From the NCBI GenBank assembly GCA_003586115.2, contig QVOM02000034.1, positions 106,358,462 through 106,422,461 on the forward strand: a DNA stretch of 64,000 nt, read 5' to 3'. The translations under genes were made by a program, and so were the position numbers. The stretch comes from Salvator merianae (lineage: Eukaryota > Chordata > Lepidosauria > Squamata > Teiidae). This document shows, piece after piece, positions 11,088-22,739 of the stretch (its first letter is position 1; each line of letters begins with the position of its first letter). Under the pieces are notes generated by a model. That model was not told where the DNA came from, ran no database searches, and saw only the letters and a list, made by a program, of their open reading frames with translations.

Positions 11088-12356
11088 TCAGTCATTTTGA
11101 CTTGGTTTCAATTATTTTGGTCTCATTCCATGGATAAGCTGGTTGTTGGGGTCCAACCAACCACATTCTTCCTTGATTCATCACCATCCTGACTTGTAAC
11201 AGTCACCTGACCACCTGATTTCATGGCGTGGCGAAGGCCTGTTTGACATGTTACAGGTATTCCTCTATTCAAAAACCATATACATGAATTTCCACATATG
11301 TGTGGTTCCTTAAACTAGCATTTGGTTTCATGGATATGTGATTAGAGAGCTGAACCCAAGGGAAAGATGAGGAGGGGAAGCTTGATAGTAAAAGAAACAA
11401 ACATTATTTTTACAATATATTTTAAAACTGAGGGACCACACAAAAGTTGGGTAGATGTTGGGGGCCCAGATTCAAGGGCATCAAATGAGCCACCTGGACT
11501 GTGGACACTGGACTGTGAGCTTGGTTGGATCCACAACTTAAGTTGACATTGAGGGCATAAAGTCGGCATCCCACCCATAGCCAACTTTGGGCATCCAACT
11601 TTGGGCCCTGAGAGCAGTGCTTTGGATGCTCCATGGGAGTCGCTTTTCTTCATTGCTCCCGGATTCCCCTTCCACCATCTGACCTGGGCCACTGATCTGC
11701 TTTGTTTGTATACCTAGAATATTAGAAAGGGACAAATGACTTCTGTGTATCCTCTAAAATATGGGAGCCTAGAAGACCACCTAATATAGCCATACGGTTT
11801 GGCTGCAGAAAGGTGGTGATTTCATGAGGATTAACATTGTTGCTCTGCTCAGCTACAGATAGGCAGAGGGTTACTGTCTTGTGAACATCTTAAGTGTTCA
11901 TTGAATGCGTGGAGTAAAGCTACTAGTTCACATACACGACCATACAAAGTGCATACAAAGTGGGTGCAACCCACCACAAATGCATTAGTTTGGATTTTAT
12001 CTCCAAGAGTAGGAGATAAAGTGATGCACCCTGATTAGACTTCTCCCTTTGATCTCCAAGAATTGTTTTTCATAGACCATGATGAAGTTTGGAAAGAACA
12101 CACTATATAAGTGCTCAAAATTCAGCAGGAACCAATGTTTTTGCCCTGTCCCTAAATACTGTTGAGGCAATCTCCTTTTCTGGATTATAGCTTTTCCACC
12201 CCTTGCTCCCCAGTGGATACGGATATGCCTGAAGTCTCCATCTCCACCCTCCAAGTATCTGAAATGTATAGCTAAGTATACACAGCTAGGCACTCCTTTC
12301 TTGTGTTTTGATGAATGAGTGAATGTTGGTGCAGAACTAATAGGGATCCTGACATC
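11088..12356. other. No gene recognised
   Basis: Unique sequence with several short frames on the minus strand that resemble nothing known. No repeat was identified. Confidence 0.5.
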
Positions 12357-12590
12357 AGGAGCCCATCTACACCTAATTTTTAATTCAACTTCAGTTCACC
12401 TTAGAGTGAGAGAACACAGCAGCAAAGTGATTAGTCATTTCCTTTCCACATTATTTAACACAATACTGGATTTTATGAATTAGATAATGAAGAAAGAAAA
12501 ACAACTTGTTACTTTGCTGATGTGTTCTCCCACTCTGAAAGTGGACTGAAGCTAGATTAAAACTTAGGTGTAGACTGGCTCCAGGAATGC
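12357..12590. mobile_element. Family D MITE
   Basis: The left end is GGAGCCCATCTACACCTAA and the right end is its near reverse complement, ...CTTAGGTGTAGACTGGCTCC. Inside are mirrored blocks (ttcagttcaccttagagtgag / cccactctgaaagtggactgaag). The same element occurs at 25.4 and 62.4 kb. No coding capacity. Confidence 0.82.
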
Positions 12591-12682
12591 ATGTGTGATT
12601 CTGTTTCTCATTTCTTGAGTTCAGCAAATGTGTGGTGGAGGAATGAGTGAGTACAGTTCTCAGTTAGGTTAAGCACGGTTAT

Positions 12683-12827
12683 GGTTCTTTCTGCACAGAG
12701 CCTTATTCCAGATTATATCCCAGAATAGGGGCCTACCATAGGGCCTGCTGTAATCTGCACCAGTATGCAGATGGCAGACCCCTATTCTGAGATGTAATCC
12801 AGAATAAAGCCCAGGGCAAAAAGCGCC
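12683..12827. mobile_element. Family A MITE (copy 1)
   Basis: A near-palindromic element. GGTTCTTTCTGCACAGAG opens it, 'gattatatcccagaatagg' follows, and the mirror image closes it. It is flanked by TAT on both sides (12680-12682 and 12828-12830). It is shorter than the other copies by loss in the middle. Confidence 0.85.
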
Positions 12828-12830
12828 TAT

Positions 12831-13989
12831 GTCTGTCCAAACAGGAATGCGTGAGGTCCACACTGGACTTTCAGGTTATATATTTATCTGCCTCTTTATA
12901 GAGATATAAATGCAACTGAGCACACAATGGACAAATGTTTTTGATTCAATATGAAGTCTGCAATGTATCATGCCATATAATAAGTACAGTCTGCCATTTG
13001 ATGAAGGGGGCGGTAATGATTACACAAGAAATTTCTGACTCTTGGCTTATCCCAAGAGCGGAAATGCACTGTCAATAGCTCTCCTGTTTTCCCCTTAATC
13101 TGTCTAAGCCAATTAGGTGTTTTAAATTGTAGCAGTGTCTTTCCAGGAAGCTTTTGTTGCTTTCTATTGTACTCATGATGAAAAAAAAATAAACAAAAAA
13201 ACAACCTCCCCAAAAACAACACTTTTTGAAAACACAAAGAAAAAGTGTGTTCTATTGAACTAAGCCTTTGCATCATGATATATATTTAAAGCACATTTAT
13301 AATGAAAGATGAGAGTTTATGGATCAAATAATAACGTGGCACTTTCTCCAACAATAGAGATTATTTTGGATGTATTCCAAATAGCATTACTCCTGTTTAA
13401 TTTCATCGCCAATCCTGTGTCTGTCCAGACTAGTGTCAAAGATAATCATCTTAGGAGACAGATACAAAATACTCAACTAAAATTGCACAGCTCAATTATT
13501 CTGTTTACTTGTGATATTAAACTCCTGTTTTCCATTGGAGTGCCTTGAGAATGCTAGGAGCTGTGCTCTTTAACCTCTGAAAGTACAGGAGCTTCAATAC
13601 TTCATTTCACACCTATTCACCCTGCCTGGATTCTGGCTGAGGATTCTGGCTGGATTCTGGCTTTCCCTCCCCACTTTCGGGCATGGTTATTGTTTTTGGT
13701 GGGTTTTTCTAAATTTGTTATTACTGTCATAACCCCCTCTGAGACCCCCTTTTGGTATTGGGCAGGATCAAGATTCAAATAAATAATTTTAGTACCTATC
13801 CTGGTATTGAAATATGTAGCTGTGAGAAAACTTAGGAGAGGAAAAGAAGTCAAATAACAGCTATTCATAACGAATGCATCTTTTATATTTGGTGTTCAAA
13901 GATGGGTAAAAAGATATGGATCTAAGAAACAAAATGCTGCAAATTACTGAAGTTTACAAGAACACCAGATATAAAAATTACAGCAGTGT
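12831..13989. other. No gene recognised
   Basis: AT-rich unique DNA. An A-rich stretch lies at 13180-13205 and a short imperfect tandem of 'ggattctggct' at about 13627-13661. No convincing coding frame. Confidence 0.5.
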
Positions 13990-15045
13990 CTCCAGTTATC
14001 CAGGTAGGCACCCAGAAGCACATTTTCACACGCCAAGTATTCTCTTGTGATGACCAGAGATGCCCCATGATGAGCGTGCTGCCCCTGGAATGGGCACAAT
14101 GGCTATTAAAGGTGCCTTCTGCTATAGGGTACAATTTGCTGCCCTCAGTGAAAACCGTTTGTTTGCCACATGTGAGAGATTTCATGCTAAAAAGCTGAGC
14201 CACGGAAATACCCAATGACATTGTGAACAAGACCTGCGTAGGTGAACTGAGACCCCCAGAATTTACTCAGATTTGCCCTTCAGGATATCTGATGCACCAG
14301 CCCAGGCTTGTGGGGCAGGGTAAGGGAGATGCCATAGTCTGTAAAGAATCCATCTTTTTTATCAGACACCTTTTTTGCTCTGTGTCTGGAGTTGAGGGAT
14401 TGTTCTTGGTATGGGTCCACAGAGGCAGAACAGGTTTGCCTTTGGTGTACAATTCATGCCATTGTCCAACAGCTTCCCTCTCTTGAGCTGGTGGAGGCTG
14501 TCATAGATGTGGTGTTGGAGATCCCTGCACGGTGATGTTGGGGGATTTCACTTTCCACCTTGAGCATGCTCTTGTAGAACATGGTGCTATCTCAGCATGT
14601 TATAGGTTCTACTCATGTTGTAGGACATGCCCTTGATCGGATCTTTGCTACAGAGCCTGAGGGTGATAACCTGTTGGTGGGTAACAACAACTCCACTGTC
14701 ATGGATGGATCATAATCTGGTGAAGTTTGGGCTTATAGTGTGTGTTCCTCATTGCAGGGATGAAGGATTCAATAAGATGGTCCACCCTCAGAGACCTATG
14801 GAATCCGATGCATTCCTGATGGCTCTGGGGGAGTTTCCAGTTGATATGCTGGTGCTTCTGTTGAGGGTCTGGTCTCACTCTGGAATTATGAGGTGAGCAG
14901 TCCTATTGACATAATCACTCCCCAGTGCCCTCTGCAACCTGCAGTGCTCATAAGGTACCCTTGAATAGCAGAGAGCTGAGTGCAATGAAGCAGGAGGGCT
15001 GAAGACTAGAGCACAAGTGGCACAAATTGAAATGTGAATCTGACT
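13990..15045 (+). mobile_element. LINE endonuclease remnant (CR1/L2-type)
   Basis: Reading across several frames gives, in order, NKTCVGELRPPEF, CPSGYLMHQPR, GQGKGDAIVCKES, VMLGDFTFHLEHA, HVVGHALDRIF-like and SWMDHNLVKFGL, then the region after the endonuclease (LEHKWHKLKCESD). These match the AP-endonuclease domain of CR1/L2-type LINEs: the GDFN-like motif, the SPTHxAGHTLDLIF-like motif and the SWTDH-like motif. Frameshifts and stops break it. The reverse transcriptase is absent because similarity stops where the family B element begins. Confidence 0.85.
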
Positions 15046-15539
15046 AGGCTGGACTGCTTTCCTGGAACAATACATTTCAGAAGGTTTTTCCAGGACAGCC
15101 TCAGCACTGTCCTGCTCTGAAGCTTTCACGAGCTTCAGAGCCTGCTGCGAGGGCTCCAACAGCCAGGAACTAAAGTTCCTGGCCTCAGAGCCCCAGAAGA
15201 CCCATTTTGGTGGTGCAATTTTGTGTGCTGCTGAAATAGGTTCCCTTGCTGAACCAGAATAGAGATGCATACATCCTTCTGCATGCCTCCCTGGATTGGT
15301 TTACTTATAAGTAAGACAATAGTATACCTTCTTTAAATAGTTGACAGCTGTTCCTGTTTAGGCAGCCATTTTGGGCCACCTAGACCAGACGATATTCCAT
15401 CCAATGTGGACAGAGCAGTATAGCAGAGGGAGTGTCCTCTCTAGTCTGCACCAGAGTCTAGATGAGACAGGCCCATAAGGGGTCTAAGCCTCACAGTGAA
15501 CCACTTTATAGGTAAGTGTAGAAAGGCCCAGAGAGGGTC
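15046..15539 (+). mobile_element. Family B MITE
   Basis: It shares 'aggaactaaagttcctgg', the 'catgcctcc' block and the 'tccaatgtggacagagca' block with other family B copies, and ends GTAAGTGTAGAAAGGCCC. The left terminus is not evident: the sequence passes from LINE to element without a recognisable GGCC end, so the left boundary is approximate and the element may be truncated. Confidence 0.6.
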
Positions 15540-16270
15540 ATATCAGCCAGACCTGTGGATAGAGGATGTTTTTTTTACAAACATAAGCATATATCAGTGG
15601 TGGATGTTGCCCCTAAAGACTGTGGAAGTGTTCAAACTGAGTAGGCTATCTGTTTAAAGAGATAGGTTGAAAACAAACTGTTCAAACAAACCACTCTGTT
15701 CACATTCTGTGTAAGTGTTGTATGTATCAAGGGGTATTCAAAAAGTTCAAGTTTGAACTAAATGGATTATCTGTCCAAAGAGATAGTTAAAAAATGAACC
15801 AAACAAGGGGATGCTCACTTTGATTAGAACTGAGCAGCCAATTTAAATTCATGCACATCTTGATAAATGAGACACTGTTAAGATTACAGCTGAAAAAGCT
15901 CCATCCAGCAACTGCCAAGGCAAGGTCTGAAGTCAGACTGGGATGGGCTGTCCTCAGTGTGGACAACCTTTTGAGTTAGTTACCAGTAGCCTGGCCCAAT
16001 ACAGCATGGGAAAGTCTGTGCTGTGCATAAACGTCTTAGCATAACATAGGCCACTTTATAGGTCAGGAATTCCGGACTTGCATACAAAAAAGTAAGAAGA
16101 ATTGGATCTTTAATGCAGAAAATTTCAGCATAGCTCAAATTCATCTGAAAATGAAGCTTGTAGGTCTCTAAAGGCTACGTCGTCATCAGAACTATCTTCT
16201 GGTGTATCTGTGTATGTATTAATGCAATGTATATCCACTTTTCATTCAAGAACCTCAAGGTACCATACAT
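15540..16270. other. Unclassified, probably repeat-derived
   Basis: Two blocks (about 15627-15690 and 15735-15800) share 'ctgtttaaagagatag'/'ctgtccaaagagatag' and 'gttcaa' motifs, suggesting an old duplicated or inverted-repeat element. Sequence at 16135-16200 (aaattcatctgaaaatgaagc...) resembles a common amniote repeat. Neither could be classified. Confidence 0.35.
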
Positions 16271-16311
16271 GGTTAGTGTTAGTGTTAGGGTTCGGGTTTG
16301 GGTTAATTTTA
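16271..16311 (+). repeat. Degenerate telomere-like (TTAGGG)n tract
   Basis: Reads ggttagtgttagtgttaggg followed by ttcgggtttgggttaatttt. Units are one or two changes from GTTAGG. Short and degenerate, so it may be a relic of interstitial telomeric repeat or chance. Confidence 0.4.
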
Positions 16312-16420
16312 GGATTAGAGAGGCAATGGGTGACTCAAATCATCCAGTGAGATTCATAGTAGTCTGGGGATTTGAACCTTAGCAGCCTAAGCCCCTCTTC
16401 AACATTTAAGTGCCAAATGT
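16312..16420 (-). mobile_element. tRNA-headed SINE fragment
   Basis: The reverse complement contains 'aggttcaaatcccc' (Pol III B-box-like), then 'actatgaatctcactggatga' and a 'tgagtca' block. This is the same layout as the better-preserved copies near 49.7 and 63.3 kb. Confidence 0.6.
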
Positions 16421-16635
16421 CTACATACATTCATAAACCTCTCTCTTCTTATGGTTTGTTCTTTCTAAACTGAGCCTGGCTAGGCAGTGATAGCCACACG
16501 TGCCTTCTTCTTAACCTCCCTAAGGAAAACAAGGTGCATTGGGTAATATATTCATCTCAATGTTCATCTGCATTTTTTTCATCTGCATTCCTCACAATGT
16601 TCATCTGCATTTTTTTTCCTGTATCCATAGCATCT

Positions 16636-16665
16636 ACATATATGTATATGTATATCTATATCTAT
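16636..16665. repeat. TATG/TATC microsatellite, left part
   Basis: catctacatatatgtatatgtatatctatatctat. It continues in kind at 17537 on the other side of the inserted element. Confidence 0.8.
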
Positions 16666-17533
16666 GGGTGTGATCAGATGGGCTATTTTGGTTGGCTTCC
16701 GGTCGCACGGAAGCTGCAGTGTTCAGAAAGCTAATTGGGAAAGCCATCTCTGCGCCTCTCCAAGGCTTCCTGGGTCGGCTCTTCTATATTCGGCTTTTTT
16801 GTGCTTTCGGGTCACCTTGGGGAGCACCTCAACCAATCAGAGCCTTGCAGGAACCCGTGGAACAATAGCACAAGAAGGGAGGGGGCGAGCAAGCTGTTGC
16901 TGGCTCCCGCACGGGAAATTTTCAAACTCCCTGCTTTCTGTACATGATAAAAGACTTTAGTAGCAAGGCGTGGGAGAAAGCCCCTCGCTACTAAAGTCCA
17001 ATGTGCTTTTTTAATTACAGAAGGCAAGGGGTTTGAAAAGTTTCCCTGCACCGGCAAAATCTCTCCCTCCCCTTTTCTCCTGTGCCCGCAAATCTCTCCC
17101 TCTGCTCTTAGTTAAAAGCTTCAGTTCAACTGAGGCACTCACTTCCTGCCTCTCTGCAGAAGCAGGTTCCATTCAAGTCCTTAACTGACAGGGTTTTCCC
17201 CTTTGCTAAGGAAACGTCTTCCTTTCTGCCCTCTGCTTCGCCTCACTGCCCTCTGCTCCGATTCCCCGAGGCTACGGTCAATGGGGTGAATGGGAGAAAA
17301 AGGGAAAGGTGAACCTGAGAATACTCTGGCAGTTAAGGAGTTAACGACTTGGGGAACCTCTGTAGCAGAGAGGTGGGGAGTGGCCAATCAGTGAGCAGCT
17401 CCTTTTGCAGACTGGGAGTTAGATCAGTGAATCGCCTCATCAGTGTGTGTGGAAGGCTTTTTTCCTGTGCACCAAGGACTTATCTGCTCCTTTTATGTAG
17501 GTGATTTAAAAAATCGCTAGTCTGAACACAGCC
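16666..17533. mobile_element. 868-bp inverted-repeat DNA element
   Basis: It starts GGGTGTGATCAGATGGGC and ends ...GTCTGAACACAGCC, imperfect inverted termini (GGxTGTGxTCAGA). Flanking triplets are TAT and TTT. It is GC-richer than its surroundings and keeps CpGs, suggesting a fairly recent insertion into a TATC/TATG microsatellite whose two parts flank it. A long imperfect hairpin occupies about 16910-17048. No transposase frame is present. Confidence 0.7.
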
Positions 17534-17536
17534 TTT

Positions 17537-17561
17537 ATGTCTATGTCTATCTATCAATCTG

Positions 17562-17600
<39 letters not shown>
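17537..17600. repeat. (TATC)n microsatellite
   Basis: Imperfect TATGTC units lead into about ten TATC/TCTA units. Confidence 0.95.
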
Positions 17601-17699
17601 TCTTTTTAAGCTGGGTAGGTCTTGCAAAAGTTTTTCCTCTTGTCTGGGATGTCTGCAGTAGGAACTTGCATGAATGACCACAGGTTAACAATTGTTTCA

Positions 17700-18339
17700 G
17701 ATTGATTCTATGCAAGGCCAGCTCCAAATAGCTAGAAGAAAATGTAGGATCTTGTTTGGATCACACAGTTGCCTCTACTTGTCCCTGCCAAATGGTGAGG
17801 CAAAATTGTGGGGCAAGTGTGGACTCTTACCTGTCTGGATGCTTGCTCCCGCTGCGCATACTTCTGGGGCTTTTGATGGCAAAAAATACCTGGAAGTACA
17901 CAATCACACACACCACATGTTTGCGCTGTGGCCTTTTTCTTCAACCTGGATCTCAAGAGAAAGACCCCAGATAGGTAAGTCCTTACCACTGTTCTGGGAA
18001 AACCTGGGTTGAGAGTTGATTTTCCTGGAATAGCAATACCACGGGATTTCATCCTTCTATTCTGGGAATAGAAGTCCTTTCTGCACTTGGCTTTATTCTG
18101 GATTATATCCAAGAATAGAGACCTGCTATCCACATGCTAGTGCAGATTACAGCAAGCCCTGGGTGGGGCCTGCCATAGTTTACACTAGCATGCAGATGGC
18201 AGGTCCCTATTCTAGGATATAATCTAGAATAAGACCAAGTGCAGAAAGGGCCTATGTTTAAATTGCCACATATATGTATGGCAATTCCAACATAGCCCCA
18301 GGATAATCCCATGTTTTAGGCCCTGTTTTGACCCAGGCC
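17700..18339 (+). mobile_element. Family F MITE, interrupted by family A
   Basis: Colinear with 28267-28720: shared blocks include 'acttgtccctgccaaatgg', 'atacctggaagtac', 'gataggtaagtcc' and 'attgccacatatatgtatgg'. It ends TTTAGGCCCTGTTTTGACCCAGGCC. The family A element at 18072-18252 lies inside it, at a point where the other copy is continuous. The left end is not sharply defined. Confidence 0.65.
18072..18252. mobile_element. Family A MITE (copy 2), nested
   Basis: AAGTCCTTTCTGCACTTGG opens it and the mirror CAAGTGCAGAAAGGGCC closes it, with 'attctggattatatcc' and 'ggatataatctagaat' inside. Flanks are TAG on the left and TAT on the right, one mismatch from a target duplication. Confidence 0.85.
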
Positions 18340-20262
18340 AAGATTTGCTGGTGCTGGATGGACTTCATACAGAAATGGGGGAAGTTTTATTTTCCCCGTT
18401 TTTCTTTTCTTTAAAGCTTAGAAAGGCAAACAGTTATAAAAGAGAACCTGGAGACTATGCTAGCTGCCTCCAAAGACTGTGGTGTCTGCATACTAGAGTG
18501 GAAAGTGGGCAGTGCCCAGTTATATCCAGTAGTCCAGCCACTGAATTCATTCTCTATTTCCCATTCATAAATATTTCAACTCAGGTTTGGCTAATGTGAG
18601 CATAATCTCCCATGCTGAGAGAGGTCAATTTTTATTGGATTTGAACAGAATCACAGTCCATACAATGCCTTGTCTATCCTCATCAATTCCTGCTCATTTC
18701 TGTTCAGCTTTCTTGCCTTCTTTCTTTGGCCCCAATGGTCACCAGACATCACTGCTGCTAAGTTACGCTGGCCTGTCTATCATACTCAAGAAAACCATTT
18801 GAGAATATTTATTTATTTATTCTTTTTTTAAAAAAAATAAAATGGCTGAGTACCAACATTCCAGCCCGAAAATGCATCTCAAATTTTGTTCTTGATTACC
18901 AATACAAGTGCCCCCCCAAAACAAGATAGAGCCAAGCAAGCTCTGCTTCTCCATCACTGACTGTTAATAATTAAATCAGATATTATATTCAGCAATAGAA
19001 CATAGGCATCAGCTTCTTTCAAATTGCATTTCCTTCCTGTTAGGGCCATTAGCGTAAACCAGACTGCCTTTAGAAAACCCCTTATTGCTACTGCCTTTCA
19101 GCAGAGTTCCTGAAATGGATAACATGGTGCATATTATGGGCAATTACACAGAACTCCCTAGTGATAGGGTTTTAGAGTTTCAGAATAAAACAGCTGGAAC
19201 TACAGGGCTATAAACTAATCAGAAACCAAAAGAGAGAAAATAAGGAGAACCTTCTGTTTCACATTGTCTGAAATGTGGATAAAAGGCTAGCACGAAGTGC
19301 TGCAGACCTTTTAAATACTGTTAGGTCTTCTGACTATATTCGAGGAATACGATAGAGTCTCAAAAATCTCACAGAAACACTTGAAAGCAGATATTATAAT
19401 TGGTCTGAGCATGCACATAACTAAATCATCACGAGATGGCATACTGATTCTAGTACTGATACTAATATTACAATAATAGCTATTGGGTAATTCGATAGAA
19501 CAAGGAAATACAGTATAGCCAAAAAAGAAAAAAAACCCACACACCTCTAAAAAGAAATGCAAGACAGCATCTGGGCAGCGTGCCTTTTCATAGCCAGTTG
19601 TCTGAGCAGGAATGGTGCTATGAGCTACGACTTGTGAAGCAGAAAGGATTTTGGGGTGGATCTGGGGAAGGGGAGAATGAGGTGCTGATTTACTTATTGG
19701 AATTTTGCCTCTGATCTCCCTGACCAATGATTTAGGTTGCATCCCTATGATGACATCTGATGGGCCACAGCGTCTGTGGAGCTGGAAGCATGGTGTCCAC
19801 ATATCCCCACCATCCTGTCTTGCAAATTTTGAAGCTGGGGCAACAAGGGTTCCCTGGCTTTGATGATTCTGACCAGTGTCAATTCAGGATGCTCAGAAAT
19901 AGCCTTGTAATAAGGCTGCTCAGAAAATGGGACAGATAAGTTGCTCCTGCCACTACCTTCCCTCTGCATAGTGGCAGCAGGGATAAATTAATGTGGGTGA
20001 CCTAATGGGTGTGGTGATGTGTGATTACCACAGCCTTTCAGCAATTTCCATGTGGCCTCTTTCAGCTATGCCGATGCAGCCCAGAAGTCATTTTCAAAAG
20101 CTCTGAACTCTGTTAAGCACATGGGATGGCTTTGTGGGGATTTGATAAGAGGAACAAAATAGCTAAGTAATTCTTTCAAGTCACACCTGATTTCTTCTTC
20201 TCACAGACTAGAACTGGGGACAGGCACAGCGTTAACAGGTCTGTTGTGGTCCTGTAGTCCAC
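18340..20262. other. No gene recognised
   Basis: AT-rich DNA with an ATTT-rich patch near 18808 and an A-rich patch near 19525. The 163-codon minus-strand frame at 19311-19802 has no recognisable domain and spans a low-complexity phenylalanine run; it is treated as chance. Confidence 0.5.
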
Positions 20263-20557
20263 AGCCGAGTCTCCACTTTCTTGGTGAGATGTCTGCTTTC
20301 TGGGTGTGTGTGGGAGGTGCCATGATCAACCTCTGTGTCTCCATTTGTGAGCATGGCAGTGCCATTCCAGTGGCTGATCGCGGTGCTTCTGTTCAGGGCA
20401 CAGAATTGCACCCTGCAAATATGATGCTTCTGACAGAGATTGCACCCAGAAATGAGGCAGCACAATCTCCGCAAGGTACCTGTGGCCATGGCAAATGGAG
20501 ATGCAGTGGCAGTGAATGTTTTAATGGGCATCTGCTAAGGTAAGTGGAGACGTGGCT
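20263..20557. mobile_element. Family E MITE
   Basis: AGCCGAGTCTCCACTTTC at the left end and GGTAAGTGGAGACGTGGCT at the right end are inverted repeats. Both are flanked by CAC (20260-20262 and 20558-20560). The interior 'gagcatgg' and 'tggccatggcaaatggag' blocks recur in the copy at 36.7 kb. No coding content. Confidence 0.78.
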
Positions 20558-20685
20558 CACATGTGGGCAGGGGCTGGACTAACTGACATAATACTTTTCA
20601 AAACTGTTTGTGGTGGTTCATTTATTCAGCAAGCACACATTTAATGCTACTTCTCTCACATGTATTAAACAATGTGGGCCTTTTC

Positions 20686-21031
20686 ACACTTGCAACTCTC
20701 CACTTTGCAGAGTCTCTGGTGATCAGGAGTGGACTACAGCTGTGCCCAATCACTACCTGCCGTGCAGCACAAAATCATGATCCACAGTTGTACCGGGAGC
20801 AGCTGGACTGCTCCCAGTATAGTGCCTTCGTACCCTCTTCTGGAAGCTTCCTGGCCACTGTCAGGGCACAGAATGCCAGAAGGATCTCAGCATTTGGGCT
20901 GTGAATGTTGATATCCTGCTGCTATTCTATTCCAAGACCTCACAGTGAGGATGGTCTCCACGCTGTGAGGTCAATTCCATCTTGGAATGTTTGAATCAGA
21001 ATATTCCAAGATAGAAAGTGTGAAAAGGCCC
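20686..21031. mobile_element. Family C-related MITE
   Basis: Near-perfect termini: GGGCCTTTTCACACTT and AGTGTGAAAAGGCCC. TGT flanks both ends (20683-20685 and 21032-21034). A longer flank match (tgtattaaac at 20661, tgtattaacc at 21032) leaves the exact duplication open. Sub-terminal inverted repeats 'ctattccaagacctcacag' and 'ctgtgaggtcaattccatcttgg' sit near the right end. Confidence 0.82.
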
Positions 21032-21034
21032 TGT

Positions 21035-22619
21035 ATTAACCAGCCATTGCATATGAAGGGAATACTTCAGAAGCATCTTAAATCTTCCTATAGCATTGTG
21101 ATGTTATTTTAAAGGTATCTTTAAAATATCTTGGACGTAACATTTTGCTTTTGAAGGCAGCATAGAAATAAGTCATATAAATACATTTTGTGTCATTTTG
21201 TATGGCTATGCACACCAGAGAGGACTGGTAGGGAAATGGAGGAATATATGTGCAATAAAGATATAATTTGGCTGTAATGAACATTCTGTGGACACTGAGT
21301 TTACGGTGCTGATGAGTGCTGTAAGATAGCAGTTCTTAGCAGCCAATCAAACTATTGTTGCACTGTCAATCACCTGCTGCAGCAGGAAGATGGACAATTC
21401 CTTTATCCTTGCATCACCCATAAAGGAGAAGCTTTTCCATTTAAAACAACAAATTAATTGATTTCCCTCCACATCCTAGCAGGCTGCAGTTATTTTGTAG
21501 CATTTTTAAAATGGGTTACACAAGGCACAGAGGCAAACCTCTTGCCAGCCAGAACAGTCTGCATGTGAGTGAGTGAAAGATGGGCAGAACAAGGGACAGG
21601 CAAGGAAGAAGGGCAATTAATCTCAGCATGTTTCCTAGGTTTTCTCCTTGTTAAGCTTCATTTTCAAAGCAGGGCTCCTCTCCTCATCTTTGCCTAGATC
21701 TGTGAACTCTGGGACAATAAGCAAAACCCATACTGCATTCAGGGAGGGCTGGGCTACTGCCATTTCTGCAGTTTACTTTGGGCAACATTGAACTGCCAAG
21801 GATGCTGCAGAATGGACTTTCTGAAGTTAGACTTGTACAGAAAAATGGTGGCATCAGTGATGACATCTTCCTCCTCCTTTGCACTGCCTTCCTTACCAAT
21901 CCAGGGCAGTTTGTAGAAGAATATTCTGGAGTGTCTTGATAAATCAGGGTTCATGTTAGTAAACTTCTGTACTTTTTCAGCTTGTGCAAACTCCAAGGAA
22001 ATAACAGAACTCATACGCGTGTGGGGAGGAGGGAACATTTGCTACATCATTAATACAACATCAACAACAAATTGGTTATGTTATACTTTCAAATCATGCA
22101 AAGTAGGCTGTAGAAGTTGGCAAAGAGAAGCTGAAGTTCATGCATTATTCTGCCATGTGGAAGAACTGATTTCATTCCTGGCTAAATTTAGGACTTCCAC
22201 AAATTGGCTGACAGGAAAGCTGGAAGCTTTGCAAAATTCTCCAGCTCTCGTACTTTTTTTGGGGTGGTGGTGGTGGTGATGGTGGGGGTACTGCATGCCC
22301 TTCATTACTAATGAGCACAAGGCAGCAGCTATCTGAGAGAAACATTACATTGTTTTGAGATGTGTGAGTGTCAGCCTTTGGGGAATATCTCTACATATGC
22401 CACAATATTCTGTTACTATGACATTGAATAATGAGGGTGAAGGATTCAGGATAGCTCAAGAAAACTTTAGGATCCCATGTTTTAACATATCTTTACTGCT
22501 TCCAGCTTAAAGAAAAGCTGCAAATATTCCCCCTTTCACTTGAAAGGAAAAGAAAGGGGGAAAAAAAATCACTGATCTCAGGCTGCAGCAGTTCAAAGGG
22601 CTGAGCAAGTAACCCTAAA
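21035..22619. other. No gene recognised
   Basis: Unique sequence including a (GGT)n-like run at 22261-22287. Minus-strand frames at 21684-22038 have ordinary composition but no recognisable family. Confidence 0.45.
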
Positions 22620-22624
22620 ACAGA

Positions 22625-22735
22625 AATTGGGAAATCATGGCCCTCCAGATGGTACTGGGTTTTGCATCATTTTGGGGTCATGCTGGCTAAAGCTGATGGG
22701 AGCTGGGAGCTGATGAATTATCTGGATCTTGTGTG
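22625..22735. mobile_element. Old palindromic MITE fragment
   Basis: Contains 'ggccctccagatg', 'catgctggctaaagctgatgggag' and 'gaattatctgg', a degraded form of a common amniote palindromic element in which 'ccctccagatg' pairs with 'catctggaggg'. Assignment is by resemblance only. Confidence 0.4.
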
Positions 22736-22739
22736 TGAT

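Noticed and set aside
12683..12827. Spaced inverted repeats as rho-independent terminators or CRISPR-like units
   Set aside because: They are dispersed MITEs with terminal repeats and target duplications in a vertebrate context; there is no regular array.
19311..19802. 163-codon minus-strand frame
   Set aside because: Contains a low-complexity phenylalanine run and no recognisable domain.
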